Source: Tenebrio molitor
Lineage: Eukaryota > Arthropoda > Insecta > Coleoptera > Tenebrionidae
DNA: 64,000 nt
Assembly: GCF_963966145.1 (NCBI RefSeq)
Contig: NC_091049.1
Span: 13,702,001-13,766,000, forward strand
Direction of reading: 5' to 3'
This document shows positions 11,100 through 22,204 of this stretch, one piece after another; positions within the stretch are counted from its first letter, which is position 1, and every line of letters begins with the position of its first letter. The notes below the pieces were generated by a model that saw nothing but the letters and a program-made list of their open reading frames with translations, ran no database searches and was not told where the DNA came from. The position numbers and the translations under genes are program-made.

Positions 11100-12008
11100 T
11101 TGGATGTTGAAAATTTCAAAAGAATGAAAATAAATCGCATTAATTCAACTGACACTTGGGCAAGCGCCATCTATTCACTAAATTGGAAACCATTGAGTAA
11201 TAATTTAAAAATAATAATAAAAATATAACGAATATAATGAAACATTAATAGAAATTAAAGACACTTTATTACAAAAATTGAATATTTATTCTAACGATTA
11301 AAAAGATATAAAAATAATAAACAACGGAAATTTGAAAATAAACTATTTAGAAATAATGAGAAGTTGTTTTACAAAAATTTAGCAGATAATAAAACTCAAA
11401 ATAATAATGGTCTACCAAATATAAATGAAATTAAAGAATTCTGGTCAAACATATGGTCAAATGAAGTTCAATTTAATAATCAGGCAGAATGGATTCCTAA
11501 TTTAGAAAATGAGATACCAGATAGTAATAATCCACATCATATTCAAATTAGCCTTGAAATTTTAGTTAAAAATATTAATAGTTCATATAATTGGAAATCC
11601 CCTGGAGGTGACCAAATTCATAACTTTTGGTTAAAAAAATTTACTTGTATTCATAAATGCTTACTTGATCACTTTAACGGATTTATTAGAGAACCTAACA
11701 CATTTCCAGAGTTTTTGGCCCATGGTATAACATATCTGAAACCAAAAGATTCCGATACTAAAAATCCATCAAAATATAGGCCAATCACATGTCTGCCTAC
11801 AATTTATAAAATTATGACATCTTGCATTAAAGTAATAATTTACGACCATTGTCAAAAATTAAATATACTTAATGAAGAACAAAAATGTTCCTTTCAAAAA
11901 ATATTGTACAAACCTCGATGCGTAAATGACTATTTTTTTTTCACTATTTGTTCCCTGGGATCTTTTCAAACAAAAAATCATTTATTAATTTCACTCGTTT
12001 ATTTATAA
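11100..12008 (+). pseudogene. R4/Dong-like non-LTR retrotransposon, N-terminal part of reverse transcriptase
   Basis: From 11364 the open frame contains NWKSPGGDQIHNFWLKKF and then PSKYRPITCLPTIYKIMTS, matching the early reverse-transcriptase motifs of R4/Dong-type (restriction-like-endonuclease) non-LTR elements as I know them. Upstream, 11100-11363 reads as the same protein only if stops and frameshifts are bridged, for example LKRYKNNKQRKFENKLF. The frame decays after CSFQKI near 11910, and the catalytic YxDD region is absent. A diverged parallel copy of the upstream part lies at 23926-24192, and the matching C-terminal part lies at 28205-29243. Confidence 0.75.
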
Positions 12009-12189
12009 ATTTTGTTGGGATCACCCAAGCATGTTTTCTTGTTAAATTAAATTGAAACGTATTAAATTGTTTAATTTAAGTAGCTCTTCAAACGCTGCGG
12101 CCTCTCGAATGATCTTCATTTATTAATTTTTTCTTTTTTCAAAAATATCTGGAGAAAAAATAAGAAGATGACACCAAAATCCGCAAAGG

Positions 12190-12312
12190 TCGCAACTTTA
12201 CAAAGTGCATTTCGTGTTGAACAATTTGTGAAAATGATTTTATCTTCTATTCTCGAGAATGTCCAAAAATAAGATTTAAATCACTCTGTGCTCAACAACA
12301 ACACCGAAGTAA
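12190..12312. repeat. Dispersed repeat, copy 1 of 3
   Basis: It contains GTGCATTTCGTGTTGAACAA and ATGTCCAAAAATAAGAT. Related copies lie at about 12995-13110 and 33758-33871. No coding content. Confidence 0.7.
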
Positions 12313-12350
12313 AAAATTAAGTTATTAATTATTCGATTTATGGGTTCATG

Positions 12351-12620
12351 ATTATAGCCAGAGCGCCAGGATTAGAGCCCGAGGCGCGCCGAATGTTGTA
12401 AGGCGCGAAGGCTATAAGGGATTTCTCCACCGTGTTTTATATACTACGAGTATTTTTTTTCACTACTAGATACGTTAAAACCCTTTCTGATAATAATTAT
12501 TAATCAAATTATTTTGTCGGATGCGACCGGTCCGAGTTGTCACTTCTTGACAGTTGGTATGAAAATCGTCTACGTTAACCAATGAAATAGACGACAATCT
12601 TGCTAGGTGACGGTTGTTCC
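12351..12620. repeat. Dispersed repeat matching 55190-55584 on the other strand
   Basis: The segments TATAGCCAGAGCGCCA, TTTTGTCGGATGCGA and AACCAATGAAAT reappear as reverse complements in the same relative order near 55200-55560. I see no coding potential; this is a transposon-derived repeat of unknown class. Confidence 0.7.
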
Positions 12621-12994
12621 ATTATTCACCACATACTTACTCCTTTTCGTATGCATTTTTAGACGTCATTGGTAACAAATTGCTCCTTTTTTCTTATTTC
12701 TTTGGCACATTTCAACGATGAAAATTGTTCTTTTCCAAATTTGTTGATATTATTACCATATTACCCACGACAACCTTCGCATTTTGTGTGTATTGTTACC
12801 CGCCTCGAATAATTTCAGAATTTATTAAAATTTCTGATAAGACGTTAGTGTTAGAAAAAATCTTTAAGGAAACGCGTGTTTTATAGTTTAAAAATCTCGA
12901 TCTATTAAATCCTCGCTCTCTGCGGTCGCTCTGATTTAAACTACGACCTCGATTTTTAAATCGTCTATAAAACAATTGTTGTCTTAATAACTAT

Positions 12995-13200
12995 TAGGTC
13001 GCAAGTTTACAATGTGCATTTCGTGTTAGACAACTTGTGAAAATGATTTTATCTTTTATGGCTGAAAATGTCCAAAAATAAGATAGAAATTAAAAGTGTG
13101 CTCAACAAAATTGAAGTAAAAACGGTGGGTATTTGAATGGGTGGCCGCCGGGTAGTGGATGGATAAGAGTGCCGTGACAACTGTCTAAATGTCAATAAAT
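12995..13200. repeat. Dispersed repeat copy 2, joined to a non-LTR-like 3' end
   Basis: The first 115 bp match the repeats at 12190 and 33758. It then passes at 13111 into CGGTGGGTATTTGAATGG, the same sequence that starts the type-B 3' tail near 34898 and, more diverged, 40400. The same partner sequences are therefore combined differently at different places. Confidence 0.6.
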
Positions 13201-13285
13201 TCACTCTGTAATAAAAACGCGCCAAATGTTGTTGCAAGTGCTTCACTGCAACCCAATGGTGCTACAGAAGTAGAAAACGCAAAAA

Positions 13286-13690
13286 ATGGACTATGGAAAT
13301 GAATATTTTCATTATACGGGAATATTTTCGGATCACCAACTAAAGGATGTTGTGAGTACCTACAGGCTTGATTTATTTAAAGCGTTCCAAAGTAAGTACC
13401 CCCAGTTTCCTGTTACTATTCAAAATTTACCTGACCAAGAGGAGAGCCATTATGAAAAAAAACTATATCCCTTCGGCAATTTTAGAAAAGATCAAAAATG
13501 TTGTGAAGTTAGAATTATTGTCAATTAATTATTCTGACAATAATGTAGTTTCTAATAATTTAGTTGACTATTCCATTCACCTGTCATTTGTTAAAAATGG
13601 ACCAATAAAAACACAATTTTACACATTTGTTACCATGGTTTCAAAAAATTGGACCGAATATTCCCACTCGTGGAAATTGTATCGGTAATA
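13286..13690 (+). pseudogene. Unrecognised frameshifted coding-like stretch
   Basis: Two overlapping frames (13286-13528 and 13368-13688) together give a plausible protein if joined near 13480. The first begins MDYGNEYFHY and the second contains SKNWTEYSHSW. The amino-acid make-up is not that of random AT-rich DNA. I do not recognise it. The minus-strand ORF immediately downstream hints at transposon-related neighbours. Confidence 0.25.
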
Positions 13691-13693
13691 CCA

Positions 13694-13885
13694 CTAGTGA
13701 TCCCAGCGATAATTTTTAACAAATGAATGCAGCCTTGAGAATGGCTGCCAAATGGACTCACATGTGTTTTTTGTGTTGTTGGAAACATTTTCTTCGATTT
13801 CTGCGTTAATTTCTTCTTCCGATTTGCTGCCAAATTGCCAAAGTTGGTTCATGGAATAGTCCTCCGAATACAACTCGTAGTCCAA
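13694..13885 (-). pseudogene. Possible N-terminus of a Crypton-type tyrosine recombinase gene
   Basis: The 63-residue ORF has an acidic stretch, EEEINAEIEEN, followed by NNTKNTCESIWQPF. This resembles the N-terminal core-binding start (N-T-x-x-S-x-W) of insect Crypton-derived genes. It is too short for certainty and no catalytic region follows. Confidence 0.3.
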
Positions 13886-13911
13886 ATTATGTAGATTTTT
13901 TTTATCAAACT

Positions 13912-14010
13912 GGTTTCACTCATTCAATTGTGCTTGGGAATCTCACTCGTGCTGACACACTCGTGGATTCATTCCCAAGCACAATTGATAATTCGTGACC
14001 AGTTTGAAAA
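13912..14010. repeat. Hairpin MITE
   Basis: CAATTGTGCTTGGGAAT and ATTCCCAAGCACAATTG face each other across a loop with GTGCTGACACACTCGTG. The flanking AAACTGGT and ACCAGTTT extend the stem. Confidence 0.7.
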
Positions 14011-14696
14011 ATAATCGACATAATTTGGACTACTCGTGTATTATAAATGAAAATTCTGTTGAACCGCAAAGTTTACAAAGTTTATCAAATCATAATTACT
14101 CTTTCTATTATCAAAATAGTTCACCAAACACCAAACAACACGATACAAAACGACATAAATAATTTAGACTTGAGTTATAATGATATACAGTGGAACTCGG
14201 TTAGAACGAACCCGGCTTATAACGAACAGAATTGAAAGTCCCGTATGCAAGTTCTATATTATATTAACAAATTTGTTCGGTTATAACGAACCTCGCTTAC
14301 AACGAACGCTTGCTTTTACGAGTAACGTCCAATATTTAGGCGCGAAAGCGGTGTACTCGGTTATAACTTATAAGTATAACGTACGCACGTGCACGTTTGT
14401 TACATTCTAGGAAACAATAAACACAGCAAGCGTTGACAAGGCAGTCACTGCTTCTTGGTTTACGTCCGTCTGGCCAAAATTACGAAGAAGATACCGGCTA
14501 TAACTTTGCTACCGATGACCCAAATGAAAAAAAATATACAGGAAACGAAATGGCTCTAAAAACACTACAAACCTGAGTGGGCATATAATTTTTATACCAT
14601 CTACCCATTTATGGGCAATAGGCAACTTTTATTTTTCAAATGGTAACCTATTTTTTATTGATTCTGTTTCACTAATTCGATTCTATCTTTTAACAG

Positions 14697-15191
14697 AGGG
14701 CAAGTGTGGCTAGCGGAGGTAGTCAACAAACGTCCAATTATGCCCGAGAATCCCACAATAGAGCGATCATTCGACAACATTCAACAATTGAGGAACGCCA
14801 TAGGCATAGATACGAAGTCAATCCTAAATATATTGAAGAAATTGAGAAACAGGGATTAAAATTTGTTGAAGTAGACATAGATGCAGAAAGAATGGAGATT
14901 CTAGAACTTCCCTCTCATCCATATTACGTAGCTGTTCAGTTTCATCCAGAATATTTGTCAAGACCAGTGGATCCTTCACCTCCATTCATGGGTTTAATCT
15001 TAGCGGCGAAGGATCGACTAAATTCTTACTTTGCCAGAGCTTGTAAGCTATCGCCCAGAGAACCACAGTCAGATTACTATGATTCTGGTAAAGAAGAAAA
15101 TTAATCGATGTACTTTTTTTACATATGTTACATTCCAGATGATGAATTAGATCATTTGACGCTGAAACAAGCCATAAATTTCCACAGATGA
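14697..15191 (+). CDS. Ctps: CTP synthase, C-terminal exons (partial gene)
   Basis: CTP synthase makes CTP from UTP using ammonia released by its glutaminase domain. The fragment covers the end of that domain. EERHRHRYEVNP and VQFHPEYLSRPVDPSPPF are the diagnostic glutaminase blocks, and the His-Pro-Glu holds the catalytic His and Glu. Exon 1 runs from an acceptor TTTTAACAG (starting 14697) to the donor at 15087. A 51-bp intron follows, and exon 2 (15139-15191) reads DDELDHLTLKQ to a TGA. The first 25-30 codons before STIEERHRH do not match CTP synthase, and another frame there reads RPIMPEN, so the true upstream boundary is unclear. The catalytic Cys region and the whole synthetase domain are missing. 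No lesion is seen in the matching part. Confidence 0.78.
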
Positions 15192-15596
15192 AACTGATGG
15201 AAGCAGTAAGTACTTAATTTTTCATTGAACATTCCTAATTTCTGTTTTAATAAGTATAAACTTGTTCTCAAAGATATATAAAAGAGAAAACACAATGTAA
15301 AACTTTTTGATTTTAAGTGAAAAAATTGTATTCAGCAAGTAGTTAATTTGTTATAAACAAATATGTACAAACATTTTTCCTTAAAACACATTTTGAAACG
15401 TGGTTGTGTGGGTTTAAAGTTGAGAACTGAATGACGTATATACACATATACACTTTAGCAATGAGTATTTAGTTTTGCAGAAACAAGTTTTTTTCATTCT
15501 AGGCATTACTAGCAAAGCTTGTTTGCACTTTTTCATAGTTGTATGAACTTAACGAATTAGTCTTCAGCGGAACAATATTATAGTTCGGTACTGCAG

Positions 15597-15764
15597 ACTT
15601 TTGTCCCATTTTTGTTCAATTGCTATTCAACGACATTGAAAACATCCAGCGTGTAGCCGCTGGTGTTCTCTGTGAACTGGCAGCTGACAAAGAAGGCGCA
15701 GAAATGATAGAGCAAGAAGGGGCCACTTCACCACTGACAGAACTGTTACATTCACGAAACGAAG
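15597..15764 (+). CDS. arm: armadillo / beta-catenin, exon from the last Arm repeats (partial gene)
   Basis: The exon encodes PIFVQLLFNDIENIQRVAAG and ELLHSRNEG, the final armadillo repeats of beta-catenin, which binds cadherin and TCF. It starts after CTGCAG and ends at G-GTAAAT. The phase fits the next exon at 20837 (Asn-Glu-Gly-Val-Ala-Thr). The reading frame is intact. The intron to the next exon is about 5 kb and is filled with MITEs, a 2247-type element and a Helitron-like end. No upstream arm exons are present because the CTP synthase piece occupies that side, so this is not a complete locus. Confidence 0.88.
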
Positions 15765-15831
15765 GTAAATGTTGCGAGATTCGTAAAGAAAAATATTGTG
15801 TCCAAGTTAGCAGTTATTATGTTTTTCAGTT

Positions 15832-16137
15832 CCGTATAGTCTTTCTAACTCACGTTGAGCCAGCAATAAAAATAAACTGCGTTCCCTCATTACCGCAAGT
15901 GCCATCATACTCTTAACTTTTAAATAAAGATGGATTTATACCGAAAAGAAGCCCGGCCTGTTGGGCCCGGTGTACCTGAAAACCATCGAGAAAGAGCAAG
16001 AAAAACATCTGTCATTTAAACCATAAATTCATCTTCATTGTAAAGCTAAGAGGAGGTGGCACTTGCGGTAATGAGGGTGCGCAGTTTATTTTTATTGCTG
16101 GCTCAACCTGAGTTAGTTAGAAAGACTATACTTTATA
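15832..16137. mobile_element. MITE with about 80-bp inverted arms in the arm intron
   Basis: The left arm contains AATAAACTGCG and ATTACCGCAAGTGCC. The right arm contains GGCACTTGCGGTAAT and CGCAGTTTATT. The central part has no recognised content. Confidence 0.7.
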
Positions 16138-16141
16138 GTTA

Positions 16142-16695
16142 CTGTAGCTAACACAATATTCGGACACCCAATAAACCCAAACTAAGTGCCCATAATTAGA
16201 CCCACAATAGAAAGGGTCGGTTGGTGGTAAATCAATGGGAGATTGCAAACACGCTTAAGAATTTCTTACGATGGACCGTATTATGAAATTCCAGGGGCAG
16301 TACAGTGTCTTTAAAAAAACGTTTTACGACTGATGAAATTGCAAAAAAATATGGTCACACAATTTTACGCCTTCCTCCGTATCATTGCATCTTCTATGAT
16401 ATTTAATTTTCCAAAATTTGGGCATGAAACATTACAATTTTTAAGAAAAGGTATCGACCAAATAACCCCACAAAATTGAAAAAATTACTGAGGGCCATCT
16501 GCGTAGTGTTGAATAGAAACTACATCCGCTGGGTTTTCCCTAATTAGGATTTTTTCAAGTACGGTCCGTGCCGCAAACTTCCAAGCGAACCCTCACAGTT
16601 TGGTGATTTATGGCTCTGGTTACTGCTTACTGTTAACATAATTGTGGGTACTTTGCTTAGGTTTATTGGATGTCCGAATATTGTGTCTGCTACAG
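16142..16695. mobile_element. MITE, family shared with 33879-34431
   Basis: The ends are CTGTAGCTAACACAATATTC and the reverse complement of a CTGTAGCAGACAC-type end, flanked by TA. It is 554 bp. A close copy lies in the patchwork region at 33879-34431. Confidence 0.85.
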
Positions 16696-19032
16696 TATGT
16701 CTTCTGTTAAGGCTCGCGTTTACCTGAGTTTGAAACGGTCGAAAAAGTGGATTTTCGATCACGTTTTTTGAGAAAACAATACGAGATGAACGATTTCTCT
16801 CTTTACTACATAAATTATGAACATTTCTATTAGTGAACTATGAAGAGAAAAATATAATTTTGTTTTGACGAATTTGTTAAAAAACCACAAATAAAATGCT
16901 CTGCTTAGAAGCTGTGTAGGCAAAACGAAAAGAGATATCGAAAATATCTCACGTCATTCACTAGATATTGTTGTGAATGTGACGCAGACGAAAAGTGGTG
17001 TTTCCTACTTGAATACTAGTTGAAAAAAACGAAAAAAATGAAGTCATTTTTCAACGTTAAAATTTTACGTTGTAGACAACCAACCCTACATGCTACCTGA
17101 GCTAACAGCTTACGGAAAGGGGACTATATAAGGGTACAAATTACATCGGCCTCTTCCTAAGAAATTAGGAAATACTTATAATAGGTATTTGCATTTTTAT
17201 TCCAAATTTGTAACAAAAGATTTGAGCTTTATTAACAACAGTCAATAATACTGCTGCTCCATCAGGAAAAGCTTCATCAGATTATTATATCACCCATTTT
17301 AATATTAGATACGCAAATCTCTGTCCTTTTTTTTTAAGTGGAATAATAATTTCCAGTAATAATGCACTATAAAAATAAGCACAATTTTTTCCTTTATTTC
17401 ATGTCAAAATTCACGATCTCTAAATATTTTATTTTATACTGTCCGGTAGATGTTCGATTACATTATCAATTTGAGTCCGGTAGGTGAGTTATAAGTTATA
17501 ACAGTATCAGAGCCGGAAAGTGTCGCTAAGCAACACTTACCGGACTGTTTTATTTTTCTGACATTGAAAATTTCAAAAGTCGAAAAATATCCACTTGAGT
17601 GCTTCGAAATGATCGATTTGTAATACGAAAGTTGATTAGCAACCACAAGTGTCATTTTTTGACGTTTTAATTTCTCGAGAAATTTGTGAAAAAACGATAC
17701 GAGTGTTGCGTTTTAATCAACTTGAGTATTACAACAGATTATTTCAGAAGGACGAATGTATGTAATTCGGTAAGATTATTTCAGGAATAAAGTTGTTTAA
17801 TTAAAGTCCTTTAAAATGTTTGCAAGTTGCTCGTCAGAAGTTGACGATTCATGTTGACATTTGATATAAAAATAAAAAATGTGACACTAGTATTCACCGT
17901 TGTCTTAAAAATAAAAAAATAAAACATTTGAAAAAGGACAATAAAAAATTATCGTAAAATTATCGCTGTAATCCAAAAAATAAAGCCTTACGATTGGTCG
18001 AAAACGATGATGAATGAAATAATCATTAGTAATACAACGAGAGGGTACGAAATTGCCGGAAATTTTCGATCTCATTATACGAGTATTTGTTTCGACGACA
18101 ATTTCCAAGAGTGAGCGTAGCGAACAAGTGGAAATTGTCTAAGAAACAAATACGAGTAAAATGAGGAGAAAAATTTTCCGCAATTTCGTACCATCGAGTT
18201 GTATTCGGCATGACAATTCCACGAAGGAAAATTTCATTTTCAAATTTTACACATTTTTTTTAATTTATACGTATTCTAAGCGTTAGTTAACGTAGTTGAA
18301 AACAACAAAAATTTTACTGTGGATCAAAAATGAGTTTATCAAAATTCGAAGAAGGAGGAGAAAATTACAGCGATAATTTTAGGAAGGTGGAGATGATTAC
18401 AGCGATAATTTTTCGATAATTTTAGGACCATGCTAAATTATCGGTGTAATTCGTTCCTAATTGGTCCAATGATTCAAAATACTAGAAGCTGATTGGTTGA
18501 AATTTTCTGAGTGGAATTGTCATTGTAAAATCAGTAGTAACGGCCGTTGTCCCAGGAAAAAAGATGATGCAATTTTCACAAAATAATGTGATTTTTGAAA
18601 TAAAATTATGATACAGAACAGACTTCCAGTATGAAATAATAGTACATATATTATTACATGAGCAAGTACAGAATAAGTAAAGAATAAAAATCGTTACTTG
18701 CCAGTACCTATAAATCCTATAATCCTATACTTTGTCTATAGCAAATTTATCTGACTCTAAAAGCCCGACTAATAAACCGATAATGTTCAATTATTCACCG
18801 AAGGGACACAAGATGAAACCAACCATTTCATTGTATTTTTACCTTAAAAATATTTTGCCATAAGGGTCATTTTTGTCTCATTCATAATTCTTGACAAATC
18901 AGGTAGCAACTCCGAACTAATATTCATTCCCTCATCTGCAGGGGGTAAATGCAGATTTAATCGTAATACTTTGGGAAAATACAATTACAGAACTACACAA
19001 TGCTGCTCCCTGTATTTGGTGAATATTATACA
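16696..19032. other. AT-rich intronic stretch with hairpins
   Basis: No gene was recognised. A compact stem at about 17510-17545 pairs CGGAAAGTGT with ACACTTACCG. A longer inverted repeat at about 18034-18200 pairs GGTACGAAATTGC with GCAATTTCGTACC and GAGTATTTGTTTC with GAAACAAATACGAG. The word ACAGCGATAATTTT recurs near 18365 and 18400. Confidence 0.5.
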
Positions 19033-19913
19033 GAAATTAAACAAATTTTTTTTCAAAAAAATCTTTGGACAGGTCAATTTTATTTTATAAAAATACATAT
19101 TTTAATACAAAATAAAATTCCAAGCAGTCATTTGTTTTCGAGTTATGACGTCATCGATAGTTTTTTTTAAATAGAAACCCCCTATTTTTGTTCTTGATTC
19201 TGATAGGCCTTTTAATTGTCTAAACGCCAGTATAAAAATTTTGTTATCTTACATAAGGAAATTTTTGAGAAAAAAAAAAAAAAGTTGAAAAAATAAATTT
19301 TATAACAAACAAAAACGAGTCAAAAACTGTGTTAGTAGGTACTTAAAATTATGGAATTCAATGTTCGAATTGCCATCCTCCAGCTTGTTGACAATAAGCA
19401 AGTTTATGAAGAAATTCCCCCTGTTTAATTTTCTCTAGTTTTATCCACACACCCAATCAAAATTGAAATTTCTATACGTTGTGTTTCTGATAAATGAGTC
19501 ATTTTCGAAAACGTTTTGTAAAACAAATAACACATACGAATGAAATTGACAGTAACATTTGACTGTTTGATTTACCTACTAGATTTTTTGACTTGTTTTT
19601 GTTCTTTATAAAATTTAATTTTTCCAACTTCATTATTTTTTTTCTTAAAAATTTCCTCATGTAAGATAACAAAATTTTTATACTGTCATTTATACAATTA
19701 AAAGGGATATCAGAATCAAGAAAAAAAATAGGGCGTTTCCATTTAAAAAAACCATCGATGACGTCATAACTCGAAAACAAATGACTGCTTGGAATTTTAT
19801 TTGGTACTAAAATATGTATTTTTATAAACTAAAATTGACCTGTCCAAAGATCTTTTTGAAAAAAAATTTGTTTAATTTTTAAGGAATTTATTCCATACTT
19901 TTGCCGCTCACTG
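19033..19913. mobile_element. Copy of the 2247 mariner-type element, left end lost
   Basis: The interior and right end match 2247-3141, closing with TTTGCCGCTCACTG before TA. The first 20 or so bases of the left end are missing. It has no transposase. Confidence 0.8.
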
Positions 19914-20479
19914 TAGTTTTATTAGTCGGGCCTTCAAAGTCAGAAAATATCCTATACGATCAAATTGTAGGTATATTATGTACCTACAAAAAATAATAAA
20001 ATTAATTCTTAGCTCAATATTTTTAATTTTTTAAAATTTAATGTTCTTTTTGTTAAAAAAAAAATGGGAGAAATACAAAGGAAAGTCGGAAAATTCGGAC
20101 AAACTTCAAAAATTATAATTTTTGTATGCACTCTCGATCATTACTGACGACATTTGTAATTGATTCTCTTTTTTTTTGTTCGGTTTGTTCCCGGGATGGA
20201 AATAACTCAATTGAAAAAATGTTTTTGGAAAATTTGGAGAAAAATCTGGAAAAACGCATTCCACCCTAAATTAAAATTACATCCGTTTTTACTTTTGTGT
20301 TGTTTCGCGATCTGTCCAACAAATGTAGTTGTTTTATTTCTATACCAATTTATTTCACTGTCGGATTGTTCACTTGAACATCGATCTTGCAATCGAAATG
20401 TAAATAAAACACCTTGAGATTCATTCTAATTTCAAATTTAATGGAAGAAAATAAATCATCATCACAAACTAATTTGCTG

Positions 20480-20520
20480 AAATTTGGATTGGACAAGACA
20501 ACGTCTGTCGGGTCAGCTAA
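20480..20520 (+). mobile_element. Possible Helitron-like 3' end
   Basis: The sequence GTCTGTCGGGTCAGCTAA followed by T resembles the CTRR-T end of insect Helitrons. It shares CGGGTCAGCTA with the candidate end at 27453. The 5' end was not located. Confidence 0.35.
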
Positions 20521-20836
20521 TAAATAATAAAATGGAATGAAACAACAGTTTGCAGTGCAGCCAAAGCCAATTCAGATTTGGCATTGTAGGACTTGTCGTT
20601 CCAACACAAAATTTTATTTTATCTCCGTATTTAGGTACGGAACAGGACAGGATCGTAATCGTAATCCTCTACCCCCTACTGAGCGTCTGTGACCAATTCA
20701 AGGTACCTGCGTCCTCGGTTTGTTTGACCCAAGGAGGTTTGACCAAAATATAAATTTGTAAATAGAGGACCCACTGTACATCAAGTTCGAAATTTCTTTC
20801 AGGTAAACGCGAGCCTTAATGTTTCATTACTTTCAG

Positions 20837-20988
20837 GAGTGGCAACATATGCGGCAGCCGTATTGTTTAGAATGAGCGAAGATAAACCACAAGATTATAA
20901 AAAACGATTGTCCATGGAGTTGACCAACTCTTTATTCCGAGAGGAGAATTTGTGGAACCCGGATCTGGGGATGGATCCTGACTTGCAG
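20837..20988 (+). CDS. arm: armadillo / beta-catenin, penultimate recognised exon
   Basis: It encodes GVATYAAAVLFRMSEDKP followed by KKRLSMELTNSLF, the end of the twelfth armadillo repeat and the start of the C-terminal tail. It is bounded by a TTTCAG acceptor and a CAG-GTAATT donor. The frame is intact and in phase with the exons at 15597 and 21189. Confidence 0.9.
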
Positions 20989-21188
20989 GTAATTAAAGAT
21001 GTATTGATGTTGCATCGCTTATGAAAATGTATTACCATACCACTGGAGGTATGTATTACACGTTTATATTTGTAGTAGAATTTAGATTTTAGTTGCTTGA
21101 ATTTTCACTCTTAGCCTTGAATTTATAACTTTTTGGCTCTTTTTTTGTTTGTTTTTGTTGTGTTTGCATTTGTCACCGATCATTTTAG

Positions 21189-21285
21189 GACATTTTGAGT
21201 CCTGACCAACCGTATGACACTATGTATACCCAGGGACCACCTAGCGTGCACAGCAATCACGGTGGACGGTCGTACCCCCAACAAG
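21189..21285 (+). CDS. arm: armadillo / beta-catenin, C-terminal tail exon
   Basis: It encodes DILSPDQPYDTMYTQG and then PPSVHSNHGGRSYPQQ, the transactivating C-terminal tail as in insect Armadillo. It is bounded by TTTTAG and AAG-GTAAAT, again with intact frame. The final tail exon and stop codon were not found downstream; the sequence passes into a MITE and a pogo-like transposase remnant. Confidence 0.85.
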
Positions 21286-21522
21286 GTAAATTGTCATGAT
21301 AATTGCCCTACATACTAACGCTTAAATAACACGTATAGTTGTGTATAAACTAACTTTTTTTCTGATTGTAATGGCATAAAAAAAACTACATATACCCTTT
21401 GATAACAAAATTTTCGAGAAAAAAAGAAAAATATGTTGCATCAAAATTAGGTTTATTTGTGATATTAATGAAAAAAATCAAGTTAACCGACCTCCATTAT
21501 TCAATGATTTTTATGAATTATA

Positions 21523-21744
21523 CACTGCGCCGCAAAATTAACGCATAATTTAGAAAATTAATCGTATTTTTTTAGAACATTTTTCACTGTCATTTGGAAA
21601 CCAACAATGTTCATTCACATTATCTTAAAGTTTAAATCCGATAATCATTAGAAAACCACTTTTCATAATGCATCTTTTAAAACTTAAATTTACAGGCTTT
21701 TTTTTAAGTTTTTACACAGTATGCGCTAATTTTGCGGCGCAGTG
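21523..21744. mobile_element. MITE, 222 bp
   Basis: The ends are CACTGCGCCGCAAAATTAAC and, in reverse complement, CACTGCGCCGCAAAATTAGC, flanked by TA. It has no coding content. Confidence 0.85.
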
Positions 21745-21849
21745 TAATTAGATAAATAAAATATGCAATACGAAACGTGCGTAAAATTGCCCTTTAAGTC
21801 CAGCACACTACCAACAAATTTTCGTTTATGAAATAAGGCTAAATCTAAG

Positions 21850-22060
21850 ACAGGCTGTATAATGAGAGGGATATTTTCAACGGTGATGAAACGGGATTAT
21901 TTTATAAATAATAAAATAAACACCAAATCAAACTTTGAAATTTAAAGGTGAAAAATTATGTGGCAGAAAACAGTCTAAAGAACGGCAAACGATTTTTGTT
22001 TGCGCTAATATAACCGGTACCGAGAAGAGGAAACTCTTAGTGATTATTTGAATTAAATAA
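21850..22060 (+). pseudogene. Pogo/Tigger-type transposase remnant
   Basis: The reading includes FNGDETGLFYK, with the first catalytic Asp of the DDE domain, and then KLCGRKQSKERQTIFVCANI and TGTEKRKLLVI. These are the conserved blocks of Tigger/jerky-type transposases. Stops and a frameshift break it. It lies just inside the right pogo-like end at 22202, which supports assigning the two to one family. Confidence 0.7.
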
Positions 22061-22204
22061 AATGTTTACCATATTATCTTATGTATACCCATGTAATTTA
22101 TTTATCTTTCTTAATAACGACGACGTACGGTTAGAACGAACGATCGGATATAAGGAAAAATTCTGAAGTCCCTTGAGTGTTCATTATAACCGAGTTCCAC
22201 TGTA

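Larger units (their letters stand above)
14188..22202. mobile_element. Pogo/Tigger-like terminal repeats enclosing host exons (candidate composite element)
   Basis: The left end CAGTGGAACTCGGTTAGAAC at 14188 and the right end, reverse complement CAGTGGAACTCGGTTATAAT, closing at 22202, are both flanked by TA. Subterminal motifs such as TATAACGAAC recur inside both ends. A decayed pogo/Tigger transposase piece sits near the right end at 21850-22060. Between the ends lie the CTP synthase 3' exons, three armadillo exons and several MITEs. If the two ends belong together, this is an 8-kb element carrying host gene segments. They could also be ends of two separate elements. Confidence 0.45.

Noticed and set aside
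15597..21285. A functional armadillo gene
   Set aside because: The three exons are intact, but all upstream exons are missing and a CTP synthase piece lies where they should be. The final tail exon was not found either.
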